Below are positions 12,558-24,800 of a stretch of 64,000 bases of DNA, piece after piece (position 1 is the first letter of the stretch; each line of letters opens with the position of its first letter). Under the pieces are notes generated by a model that saw nothing but the letters and a program-made list of their open reading frames with translations, made no database searches and was not told the DNA's origin. The DNA is taken from NCBI GenBank assembly GCA_037389465.1, contig JAZARR010000070.1:3748501-3812500 (forward strand), given 5' to 3'. A program made the translations under genes and the position numbers. This stretch comes from Baylisascaris procyonis. Lineage: Eukaryota; Nematoda; Chromadorea; Rhabditida; Ascarididae.

Positions 12558-15500
12558 CTAAATTGATGACTTTTTGAGAAAGTGAAATCACAAAATTTCT
12601 CTCTAGTGGTTATTGTCGTGCAACGCTTTTTGCATTTTATACCAGCTAAAGAGTTTCGAAAATCAGGCAAAAAAAACAAGTGAACAAATGTAAAACAAGT
12701 GGAGTAACGTACCAAAGGAGCTGCCACTCACTCCGTCAACCCCTTTAACAAAAACTACAGAAAAACATCCTCAAATTTTAGTTGGCTCGATAACTCGCAG
12801 AAACCTCTTATAATTGTTGTTTTTGGTCAAAATGATGTATCATGTTGATGCCAGTGCTGTTTGCCATGGTTCTTTTTTTCATTTTTAAGTATCTACACTT
12901 TCTTCAGGAGTTGATGGATTCAAGTGGAGTGAGGCAGGTGATTGTAAAAAGTAATTGAAATAAGATGCCCTTGGGCGAATACTATAAGCAGCCCCATCGA
13001 CCTGAGCCATTATTGGCAGTAAAGTAATGTACAGTCACTCATATTCAACGCAACGGTAGTCAGTGCATGATATCGAAATCATGCAGGCAAACAGCAAATA
13101 CAAGCAAAATGACAGCACATTGAGAGGGTTTTTTATTAGCTTGATGAAAGTGGAATTCAAACCATAAAAATTATTGCCTAACTTGTGCATGTCTATTTGC
13201 TTATCATATCAAAGTGCAAAAGTTAGAGCACGATTTCGCAAGGTGTGCTTATTCTCGTACACGACAGGGAGAACATAAGACTTTCTGCATCTTGTAGACC
13301 TAAGAGATGGTGAAGAAGGAAACAAGGAGGGGATGGGTGAGCATGAATAGAGGAAAGAAGGATTCTTACTTTTACAAGGGTAAACAGTCAGTCGATACCA
13401 GCGTTTCTTGAGCTAATAGTAACTTTTCTTCTATGTTTCGCCTTCAACAGGTTCGTCTGCGAAATGTTGAAGAAGCTATTGCACAATGTTGAATTTCCGG
13501 GGACAACCAATGCATCTTCAGAAAGATTAAGAATGTAGGAAAGGAAACAAAAAGTGAATCCGTTTTAAGGCTTTGTCGAAAAGAAAAGCGAAATTTTTGA
13601 TGAGCTACGTTGATTTGTTGATGTGTTCTAGGATAATTCGAATGATTCAAATATTGTCTTCAAAGCGAACAAAAGTAATTCGCTACCTCAATAAGAGTAT
13701 AAACGCTTCAAAGAATACTAACAAAGTGAATTTCTCATTGTGTTATTCACAGCATCGAAACACTTAAGAAAGGCAGCGAAAACAGATGCTGTGGTGCAAT
13801 GATTCGCTTCGAATATGTGAAGCAGAAACATCAGAACACTTTTAAAACACTTTTAAAGCAACGTCATTTAGCAGCAACGCTCACAATCGCTTCTGAAATC
13901 AAACTTGCCTACCAATGTCGGGTGTCGGAGATAATTTGAAGTGAAAAATAAATTTGGCGTTCTATATTCTCATCGCTAGAGGATCGCTTAACAGTTCTAT
14001 ACCGAATACATCCATGTATACATTCCGAATGATTATCTCCCATATTTTGATTTTGTTAATAAAAGAAGGCTGGAAGGAGGCAGATATTATCTTTAAAAAA
14101 CAGTGGGAAGAAATAGTAATTGTATTGTATGGAAAGTTTAACTGTTGACGGGGAACGGACAATGATGGGAATTGGAATGACAGTTAAGAAGTTATAGATT
14201 GCAGTGATAAGGTGTGCAAAGCGGCAATGGCACATTTTTTAACACATAGTAACTGCACTTAACGACACTGTGACTGTTAAGCACCTACGTGCTACGAAAG
14301 AGCATAGCAATGATGCAACGTGGACTTTCTGCTATTGCTGTCAAATATGTTCTTTCTTAATCAAACGACATGCTAAATGTCTAGACGAAATAACGAGTGA
14401 AAATTCATGTGCTTTAGCCAGTTGAAAAGGTTATAGGAAGAAGCTAGTGACCTTAGATTTTTCTTGACAATAATACGAATTGGAGGATTGAATTATTAGT
14501 CATTTACTATCGAATAAGTGGAATTGAGTGACCATGTGTTCACCAAAAAAAAAACTTAGCAAATTGTAATCATAAATCCCTTTTTGAGAAATATGCATGC
14601 CAAAATTTGGAAATATTTCACTGAAACTAAATAAACCCGCAAACAATGCAGGCAAACAACAAAAAGTAAAAACAGTAGAGCGAGGTGATGCAGTAAGAAT
14701 GTCGGCAGCAGAGCATCTGAAAGAAACCATACAACGTATGAGAGGAGAAACATTCTGAAAGATGCGAGAGGTATTAACGCGAAAAGAAATTCTGCGCTTC
14801 AGAACATAGATGAAACCATACACCAAAATGAATTCAATCTTTTTTCTTCGCCAATCTCAGCAAATACTTCAAATTATATCAATTTGTGCTTCAGAGCACG
14901 CTCAACAAATTACCCTAATCTTTAACGCCTTTCCGGTTAGTGACTGTACAAACGCCCACTTCTGCAGCATATGAAACAGGTCGAGGATGCCTGAACTCTT
15001 CTGGGCTTTCCTTAGAGAAGCATTCAAGTTAGCGTTTGAAAGAATCTTTGGAGAGTTCTTTAATAAGGGTGGTTAAACTTTGTGTAGCTCGATGCCAAGA
15101 AATAGCTAAGAGATGCTGCTTTCGAGCAACGACCCAGCAAATTCGACAGTTATGTGCTAAAATAGGAATTAAAATTGCCACACATTCTCCGCTGCATATT
15201 GCAAAGCGTATCCTGCTTTATCAGGAATGTGTTCATTTCTAGTAACACCAACCGGCCGGGGCTATCGAATTGTCAGTTGATAGCCACAGATCATCCCCTA
15301 GGAATGGATTGCATCCAAAATTATAGAGTCGCAAACATGCATGCTTTTGAGCAGGAGATACGATCGGAAATGATGTTTACATTTCCACGGCAATGGGCAT
15401 TAAACAGTTTTCCTGTTTCACGGTAATTTGCGCTGAGTTTTTTAACCACCGTCATACGCCTATCGCCGTATCCTCCTATAACGTAAATTTAGCCTGGAAT

Positions 15501-18104
15501 GAAGGAAGAGAAGATTTTGACTGGAAATCTACCTAATCGTGCTTCCTAAATTTCATCTGTTGATGAAAGGTTGAAAAGATCGACCCATAGATAAAAAATA
15601 ATAACCTTAAAATAGACACAATTTTACAGCTGCACACCTGAATAAGCTATGAATGGCTTCGTTACATCGATTTTCCTTGCTGCTACTCAGAAAATATTGT
15701 TGAAAAAGATTAAACAATGCCCATCATTCGCTCGTTTCGGAAATCTGAGTCATAAATAGAGCGTTTTTTTTTTGTGCTCGCAACAAGCACATTGTAGCAG
15801 GCAGCCACAGATTGGCGCTACGTATGACACGTCATATATTAAAACAGTGAACATTCCCGATTTTTATCGACGATCAGCAGCAAACATCTAAGCTGAAAGC
15901 AAAAATAGATAATAGGCTGATTTGGGTGGCAGTAAATGGAGAGAATGGCATTCAATTTATCCATAAATTGAGGTTCCATTGATTGCATCAGCATAAATAA
16001 TATTCCCCACGTTTTTTCATAGTATTTTACATAAGATTTTAACATCGTTTTTGGAGCCCATTTTATAAGGTAACAAATACAGGATAATACTGAAACCAAA
16101 GTGGGGATTGCTCATTTCCTTATTTGTTTACTATGTTATCCTTTACAGCAAAGTTATCCTCGCAAGCATTGATTGTATTTTCTTGGTTATATAATATGAC
16201 GTGAATTATTTGCGGTACATCCAAGTAGGGCAGAACACATTGATCAATTTGTGCTCGTATCTATTAGATCATACTTTGGGAGTGATTGCTGCTTTTCGAA
16301 AATATAATGTTGTTTATCGACAATTTTGTTATAGCGCTAACATTTAACTGCTTACAAAGCACTTACCTTCACAATTACTCTTTAGGAAACGAGTTAATAC
16401 ACGCAATAAAATGTTTTCTTGTAATTTCTGCGTGCTTGTTGGAAGATTATTAAAATTTACAATGAGAAAAGACATTTCTACAAAAAAATTATTGCACCAA
16501 AAATGCATCATTACACCAGCATGACAAATTGCAAAAAATGACTCCACTTGCAAAAAGCATCGTTGCAGAATGGAATCTATGAAAATAAAAAACATAATGA
16601 TCATTTCTAAACATTATTTATTTGCAAGATTATCAGTTAAAAGCTCAATGATTAGTCACGATCAGCGGCAATAGAATCTTATTAACGTTATGAGCAATAG
16701 TAAACAACACGTTTGATGAATACGAAAAGGGATGATTAACTTCAATGGAAATGAACACATTTCTTATTTTATAGTAAAGTTTAGGATGCAAAAGGCTGGT
16801 GGTTAATTGTTTATGTAAAAACGCATCCGAGCTTTGATTGCTTCTGAGCTTTGATTATGAACGTGGAAGCAATCAGACCTACTGCGATCCCCAAGTGCCG
16901 AAAGAGACACCGTTATAAAAAAAAAAAAACTTTGAGTACTGACTTCTTTTCTTCAAAAAATCCTTCGCATTAGTAAGGCAGATGAGTATTTCGTCGAAAT
17001 GGAAAGCGTATCGGACAATTGAGATTTTGAGGATCAATTTGGGAATATAACATATTTGAAAGTGAAAATTTTCGGTTTATTCTTCCACTTTCGAAGAGTC
17101 ATATATCTATCTAGCTATCATAAAATTTTATTGCTGCAAGCAATTTCGATTAATTGTAGGGGTTATAGCTCTTGAAAACGTTCTACGGCACAAAGGAATT
17201 ATCACTTAGCATAATTGGTCTATCTATGAGTCTGCTGAGAATTGTTAAATAGATGAAAATGATCGTTCATTTATTTGAAATATATGTTGGACAATATTCT
17301 TCAACAAATGAAAAGAAGTTTTAAATGAATATGAACGAGCGACATAAAGGATTAGCTGATAAACGGTCGAAAAAGGCTGGGAACAATGCATCGCAAAGTG
17401 GGGAGCGGTGTGGTATGGAAGGAGTGGGTGAAATTGGGCAGGTCAACAATAGCTGCCGAGTTGAGCATAAAGCTTAGAGTTTTATTGCGATTGTTGCGCG
17501 ATAAAATGTTAAGAATGCATAAAAGCAGAACCTGTTTTCTTGTGCACATAACAACCACCTAAACCACCTGAATATTGACCACCTAAATAAGACTTTTCCC
17601 ACTTAATCGCAAGTCCTTATCAGTTAATCTAATGCATGACATTACAGTATTCTTCGCACGGTTGCAATGCCCTGCTCACAATGAACAATTTTGGGAGAAT
17701 TGGATTTTTCTTTGTATTTTACATGCTTCTCTTCCCTCTTACCGGCAAATTTGATGAGAAGTTTCATGCTGGGTGTGAGCTGAGCGAGGATCGCTAAGTA
17801 GCTGGCCGGCAAGCAGTAAGTCATCTCAACGCGCACTCACAACTGTTTCTCAATGGCGGTCTGAGAGGACACTACTTTAAGGAAAAAAGCTTGCAACTCA
17901 CAGCATGAATTGAATTTGTGCAAAATTTATTTTTTGGTGTTGTTTGACTTCATTATTCTTACAATTTTAGTTTCACTTCCGAAATGAAACTATTCGACTG
18001 GAAAGATAACACAGATGAACACAGAAATGGCATCTACATGGCGTGGCATTGCGAATGCAAATTTATAAACAAGCACAAAGCATATTTGCATGTTCAACGC
18101 TCAC
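12558..18104. other. probable intron of the long minus-strand gene
   Basis: AT-rich, with only short shadows of open frames. A minus-strand 20-base segment at 17841-17860 sits between CTCTCAG and GTGAGT and could be a microexon in phase 0, but is too short to assert. A 108-codon minus-strand frame at 14500-14826 has no coding character. Confidence 0.35.
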
Positions 18105-21033
18105 CTCGTGCGAATGATTCAAAAATGCGCCATATTCTTCCTCGGAAATCGTCTTTAAACGAGGTGGCGAACGTCCTTTTTGATTGAGCTCATCCATTCT
18201 CTTTATTTCATCCTCTTTCAACTGAATTAGATATTTCACAGAGCACCGATAAAACTCAGTTTCTTTTCGAACAGCGTGATTTCTATGCTTTTGCGCATCA
18301 TCAGCGTTTCGATCGCCGCATATGTGCCTTTCAGAAGGTAAATCCTGGTCGCTGGTCGAGGGCGATTGTGTTTTATGAAGTAATAGCTCAGCTTCAGCTT
18401 CTGGAGTGGGAATCCGGTTGTCAACGTCGTTAGTTGGAATGTTGATAGGCATGTTAGTCACTTCAACTACTTCATCGTTCTGTGAATGCTTTTTGCCGGA
18501 TTCATTAGCTTCAGATTCAAATATATCATTAGAGTTCGGTGGAACGATACCTCCCGTCGCTCTTCGATATACTTTCTGTGGTTCTGAATCGCTACCGATG
18601 TCTAAAAATTTTTTTTTATCGTCACTAATACGCCATTCATCGTAGTGTTTCCTCCTTTCTGAATTGTCATTTTCAAAAATGTGATGTATTTTGTGAAACC
18701 GATATGACCAATCTATATGCTGTGAATGTTGGCGCATGAAATCTCTTGATAAAATTCCCTCATTGACTCGACAGTGATCGTTGATTATATCCCCTTCTTT
18801 AGAATGAACACTCTCATCCTCATGTATATTAACTTGCTCCGTGAGTGGTTCTTGCTTATTGCCTTCGGCACAGTTGTCTTCAATGTCAGCTCCTGTTGAA
18901 GAATATTGTTTTCGTTCATGCTGAATGTTTTCTGATGGATCTCTCTGCGAAGTTGCATTCACCACATGCCGATCTATGAAATTACTCTCACTAGTGTTTG
19001 GCAATGCTGCTTCATGAACACTCTTGGAATCAAGCGCATCATCCTTCATTAGATTCTTTGCTTTTGGAGAGCAAATCACTGTTGATCGATGCAGTTGCGT
19101 CGTGTATTTTGAACTCGTGCTTTTTATAGGTATTTGCTCATTAACGGGTTGCAGTTTGCCTTCTTTAGCAGCTAGATATCCTCTGATGTTAACGTCATTA
19201 TCAAAATTGTTATCATTATTATCATCTATCTCAGTGGGAATGTGCAGTTTTGGCTTCTCATCACATAATGTTTCTTTCATTTCGGAGTTATTTATTGACA
19301 ATACAGGAGTGCTCATCTTTTCGGACTCTCGATATGAACCATGCGTTTGCGGTACTTGGCCAGCAGAAACGTCATGCTTCTTTCTTCTGCACTCTGTTGG
19401 GTCAGAGATACACCGTCTCGCTGCGTGATGAGGTCGACGCAAGAACTTAGATGACAGTTTCGGCGACGAAAGCTTTTCCATCTCTTTCAATTCCTTTTCC
19501 TTTAGCATAACTCGTTCTTTTACACTAATGCCATGAAACTCAGTAGAGGATGTTGAGTTCAGAAGTTCTGCTTCTTCTGTGTTCTGATAATTGAATGAAC
19601 TTGCCACAGTCAGTGAAACTGCTCGTTTTCGATGTTTGGCACCATCTAGAATCAACGTTTGTGGTGAATTCAACAGTTTCATTTGTTGCTCTTTTAGTGC
19701 AACGCGTTCCAAAACGCTTAGGCGACGAGGTGTAATGTCTTCTTCAGTGACACTAAAATCGCTTCCATCGCTATTCTTTGAGAGATCGATATCGCTCCGT
19801 TGAACCCTTCTTTTCTCGAGTGCGTCATAATTGGCTTTACATGAATCTTTCGCTTCACCGCTAGCAGCCACATTAAAAGCTGATATAGACGTTTCTTGCA
19901 AATAGTCTTGCTTGAAAGAGGATAAATGAGACTTATCTTCGATGTTCTGATCGTTATCAGCGAATTCAGATCGGCGGTGCAACTGGGTATTATTGATATC
20001 ACTTTTTTGAGGTGATAGAAGGACGTTCTCAGAGGCATTATCCACCGAAACGGTGATTGTTGTCTCGAATATCCTGAGCGATGGTCGCAGAATATCTCTG
20101 GCATGCGTGCAGCTAGCTAATGCAACACGCTCAGATATTGAGGGATCGGTCGCGATTGATGCATCGTTCACAAATCCACCTAGCAATCGAGATTTCGTCT
20201 CTGATTGCTGAGTTGTATCCGCGAATTCGAGGTTCATTTCAATGCCTTTTGCCGAGACTCTTTCAGTCCTTTCGTAGAAATGGTTGATTTCAGCTCCTGC
20301 ACTTGAATTGCAGGTTTCGGATAGTTGTTCACCGCCCATTTCAGCTGATAATGCGTAGGTGTCGTTGAGTTGTGGCTCAGTCATTAATCTAACATCTCCT
20401 CTTGTACTATATTCACCATATAATGACTGTTCTTCGTAAGAATTCATCTGCGCATCTGAGATTCTCTGAGTGAGGGAGTGTTCAGTCATGCTAGAACTTT
20501 CTTGCAAATCGGACATAGCAGCGCAAAAGCAACCCTCAACTACGTCTTCGATGAAGTTCCTTTCTGCTGCAGTTAACGAAGTGTGACATTTGTCGGTATG
20601 GGCTTGTTCTGTTGTTTGCGGCATTATCGTTGTTTCAAAGGATGTAAACAGAGTTGTGCTTCCATCTTGTATCGGTGGCGCAGGAATCGACTTTCCTGGT
20701 GAAGTTGGTGCTTCTATTTCTAAGACCGGCAACCGTTCATTGGTATTGGAAGATTCTGCCTTTTTATCTTCCAGCCAATGTTTTCTTTTTGGCAGTAGGG
20801 AACACTCTTCCCAGCAATCTAAGTAACGAATATTTCTTTTACCAAGTGGGCTACGTATATGTTTGGCGCTATGGAAACGCATTCGTCTTGTTGGTGACGT
20901 ACTGTTAGAATGCCATCCTCGATAGCGCTGATATTGTCTAATGGGCACATGTAGTGAGATCGTCCAACGGCTCTCATTTCCAATCAAGTTGTCCAGAATA
21001 CCGTTCAGCGCATCGTATAGTTGTATATTGATC
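18105..21033 (-). CDS. very large internal exon of an unidentified Ser/Glu-rich protein
   Basis: A TTCTTTGCAG acceptor leads into 976 uninterrupted codons, ending at CACGAG|GTGAGC. The exon begins INIQLYDALNGILDNLIGNE, a probable helix, then W-T-I-S-L-H-V and a basic, Pro/Ser-rich region. The remainder is low complexity and probably disordered. Related short motifs recur: SISERVALA (codon about 300 of the exon), LSVLERVALKEQQMK (about 440), ISVKERVMLKEKELK (about 505) and CSVKYLIQLKEDEIK (about 930). Similar S-x-x-E-R-hydrophobic-x-L motifs occur in the N-terminal half of supervillin-type proteins as I recall them, but no gelsolin domains are visible downstream, so no name is given. The exon is certainly coding: no stops for 2.9 kb in AT-rich DNA, with good splice sites at both ends. 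Confidence 0.85.
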
Positions 21034-21798
21034 CTGCAAAGAAATCGTAGTCGTTTAGCAGCAACCCGGATCCTCGGCTAGTAAGATTTGCCAACCGTTT
21101 TGAAAAACGAATGTCTTTTGTCAAGTCGCGCATCGGACCCATTTCGAATGCGACATTAGTTTGTAGTTTTCGTTTTCCGGAGCGAAACTTTTTACAATCT
21201 CATTGTGTTTATTCATTTTAAATATTATACATCATCCAATAACTCTTTTATTTTTTCAGTTCGTGATGAAAACAAATTTTCCGCTGCTTCAGGTTGATAG
21301 AATTTAAATGCGAAAAAAAACAAACACTCGACAGCTATTTTTGCGTATACCAAGAGCTGAACGTCAACGAAGCCACTGTAAACACTCAAGTTGTCTACAG
21401 ACAAGAGCGATCTGCGACTTGACAGCTGGGAAACGGTTTTTCCACCTCAAAGGTGGAAATTTTAGTCTGAATGGCACTTCGCACTCAGAGAAGACAACCG
21501 ACCCTGATAAATACAGATTGAATTGTCTATCCATGAAGACTCGCGTCGAAGAACTCGCAAATGGGTTGAGAGTAAAGCAGTGGCCTTGTGGTAGTCACCC
21601 GAAGCTTGCAATCATTCTAATCAAGAGCACATTTATAGGCCATTCAGGGCAAAAATTTAAAGAAGGGATTTTTATGCTTTGAATATCTTCGCATCGGACG
21701 GAAACGAGATGTGTTAAAACAAACGTTTGTTCGGTTGTTGAAGCGCCATTATAGTCGGTACTGCCATTCACCAATGAGAGAGGGCACGCAACATTTAC
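21034..21798 (-). other. probable intron of the large Ser/Glu-rich gene
   Basis: Lies between the putative first exon and the 2.9 kb exon. It begins GTAAAT and ends TTCTTTGCAG on the minus strand. It contains a plus-strand open frame (21308-21682) with no recognisable similarity. Nothing else seen. Confidence 0.4.
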
Positions 21799-21825
21799 CT
21801 CGTCTTCGGTTTCTGCATTAGAGCA
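21799..21825 (-). CDS. possible first exon of the large Ser/Glu-rich gene
   Basis: A 27-base segment lies between a GGTATTTGCAG acceptor and an ACGAG|GTAAAT donor. It contains an ATG at 21818 giving MQKPKTR, and its phase-2 end completes an Arg codon with the first base of the large exon. The ATG only seven bases after an acceptor fits trans-splicing to a spliced leader. Being so short, it may be fortuitous. Confidence 0.4.
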
Positions 21826-24800
21826 CTGCAAATACCTTGTATCATTTCTACCTCGTTGAAATATATTGCGCTACTCTATACTCTGTATAGTGCATGCACT
21901 CCTGGCTTAATACTATCTTTAATTTTCACACTGTGTTGACTGTAATTTAATAGACGGAAAATTATAGGCAAGTATCCTCTTTTACCATCCTTCGCACAAG
22001 CTTGTACATTTGGGAGGTAGTTTTAAAGAGTTAGAAATCGAAAAAATGGGGATGAATTTTTCGGTGGCGAGATTTTTGTTTCAAATCGGTTGGTGGGGAC
22101 AGAGAAAAAACAATTCTTTTTTAGAAGTTTGGGACAGAAATGGGGTTGCTTGAACAATGAAGATGTTGAGTTCCATATTCACTATTTATTAGTAGCTTCT
22201 GGCATAGCAGATGAGAAGTCGTCTACAAAAGCGCATAAGATGATAGTTTCCTGAGCATGCCTCTCTACTTGTCATGTGTCACATTGTATTGATGTGGAAG
22301 CACACATATTTATGAATACACAGGCCTAGGTGAGTGCACGAGCATGCGATCCTTGAAAGCTGAGCATATAAATTGCGATGTCTCCAGAAAGATCATATCC
22401 TATCTAGACCCCTTTAAGCTTTATCTGACATTTTTGAAAAGCGTAATACCAAATTCATCGAAAGCATGTTGAGCGGAAGGATGTATGGTAAATGTTTTGA
22501 CATTTCTTAGCATCTGCAAATCGAAGTGTGATTCACTCGGTGAAGCACGTAGTTCCTATGATACCGAGCATCGACTACGTCACTAGTTGTGCATATAAAC
22601 ACAGCGACTGTCAAGATGAACGTATTTAAGACAGTAGCTCACTGAAGGAAAATAAGAAATAGCTGTACACCACACTTTCCACCTAGCAGTTGTGATTGCA
22701 CGCTTACTGCTAGCTGATTGTGATTTGTTGCGCTTGTGATTTGAAAAAACGTTCTTGGGTATTTGGAGTTTATACGATGAGAGGGAAATTTTACACACGA
22801 ACTCCATTTTTTGCCAAAAAACAAACCGTAGTAAGGTAAAGAAAAGACAGTATTTTCCAGTTACAGATTGAATTTTGAATTTTTACTTAGCCTTACACAA
22901 ACTTTCCTGAGAACTTTATTAATGAGATAATTAATCGAGAAAACACCATAGATCTTTGAAAAACAATGTATTGGAATTTGGCGATATTACTCTCCTATGC
23001 TTAGATTCCTTTATCAAAAAGAAAATGGGTAAGAGATGGAAAACGTTCGCTTGGGAAACATAGAGCAATATTTTATTACAATAGTTGGTATCTCCTAAAA
23101 GAAATTTAAATGAAGACTGTTCTCTGCTAAATTAGTGTTTTCAATGAATAATTGATTTGATGAATATTTCAATAACGATAATGCGTAACACCTTTCGCAA
23201 AAATCGGAGATCAGTTTTACCAGAGATGCCTGGGAAGTTAGACAAACAACGAGAATATTTTTCGATGTACCTACTGTTCGGACACCTTATTTCACAATAT
23301 ATGCCATATATTAGGAGTTTATGTGAATAAATTATCATTGCATGATTACACTCAATATGTGCATGAAATGATTGAATTTAACTCTGGAAATTAGACAACA
23401 TGAAATGATGGGATTTCTCGTTATTAGCTGGTAAACGCCATCAAAATGTCAATCTTTCTCTGTTTTCTAAGAAAGCTTTCTGTTATCTAACCGATTAATT
23501 TCTTCATTAGATTTTGATATAATTTATGACTTTAAAATATATAAACTTAACGAACGATAAAAATAAGTTCAAATATGTAATCACTGTTCAACTCCAAAAA
23601 ACTGAACATTTGAGTGTGATGTAAAAATGATTTGAAAAATATACTAACCGATGCAAAATTCATGACGTCTATGAGATTTAACGTACACTAATGATCACTA
23701 TTTGAAGGGCACTGACGACAATGAGTAATACACGTTCGTTGTTTTATAGTTAACAAACAAAGGTGGTGAGTGGTGTTTCAGTTTAGTGCAACGTCTTCAT
23801 CAATGAGACGATTGCTGTGATGATGATAGAATCGTAGTGAATGAAATATAACAGTTCGAATCTAAGAGGAGCTCATTTGGCGTCTTTATGGTGGCGTTTC
23901 ACAACGTATTTACGGTGGTGCTTTAATTTGCGTTGTATAAAAATCATATAAAGATGGAATTAACGCTGCTGCTTCTTTATTATTCATGCTTATGGTCGTT
24001 TAGAAGAACATTATATTCTGCTGAATACGACCGGCATGTCGATGCATTTTCCTGCCGCCACCTGAACAATCAAGTGCTTGTAGATGGTGGATGGCATAAA
24101 GGTGCATTAATAGAGTGGCGCACCTCTAAGCCCAGTCATGTATTTTATAGCCAAAATTGGAGAAGCTCCCACTGATCCAACCGACCGCATTTTGCAAGAC
24201 ACCATGACACACATCTAGTTCCACAAGAAGAAGCCCTTTTCAAATCTATGCACTAGTCTCAAGACGAACAAAAAAATTAAAAAAGTGTAGGAGTGCGCCA
24301 GGGGAGATTGAATGATCTACTTGTTCCCATATTAGTCAATTAGAAAGACCAGTCCAGAAAATCTCCAAATAATGATAAAAATTTATGGTAACGCTCTCAT
24401 AATTTAATTTGACTAGTCGCTTAAGCAAACCTTCCGAGAAATATTAATCTTTACGTGAAATGGTCATTGCAAAATCGACACACGGTCAACATAGAATGCT
24501 TGGGGATCTTTCCGCAAATATACACCTGTATAGGTTTATTTCATATTGACGGATCAAAATCAAATGCGCTAGTTGAATGATCCTTCGGCGCATATTATAC
24601 TAACAAATATGGAATCCTAGCTCTAGCGGCTCCATAGTTAAAACAGCCAGGCAGCTAGTCACACAGACATGTATGTAAGCACAAACACAAATTCTCACAA
24701 AGAAAAAAAAAAACGCTGTTCAAAAAATTTAGGAAAAATACCGCATCGGAAGTTTTTTTCTTTTTCCTAAGAATGCGAATACTTGGACAACGGCAGCTTT

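Noticed and set aside
19024..19428. plus-strand frames inside the 18-21 kb region
   Set aside because: Antisense shadows of the 976-codon exon.
23933..24175. possible transposase fragment (frame with a hydrophobic start and a Trp-rich end)
   Set aside because: No catalytic DDE/DDD motif or terminal inverted repeats could be found; similarity too vague to report as an element.
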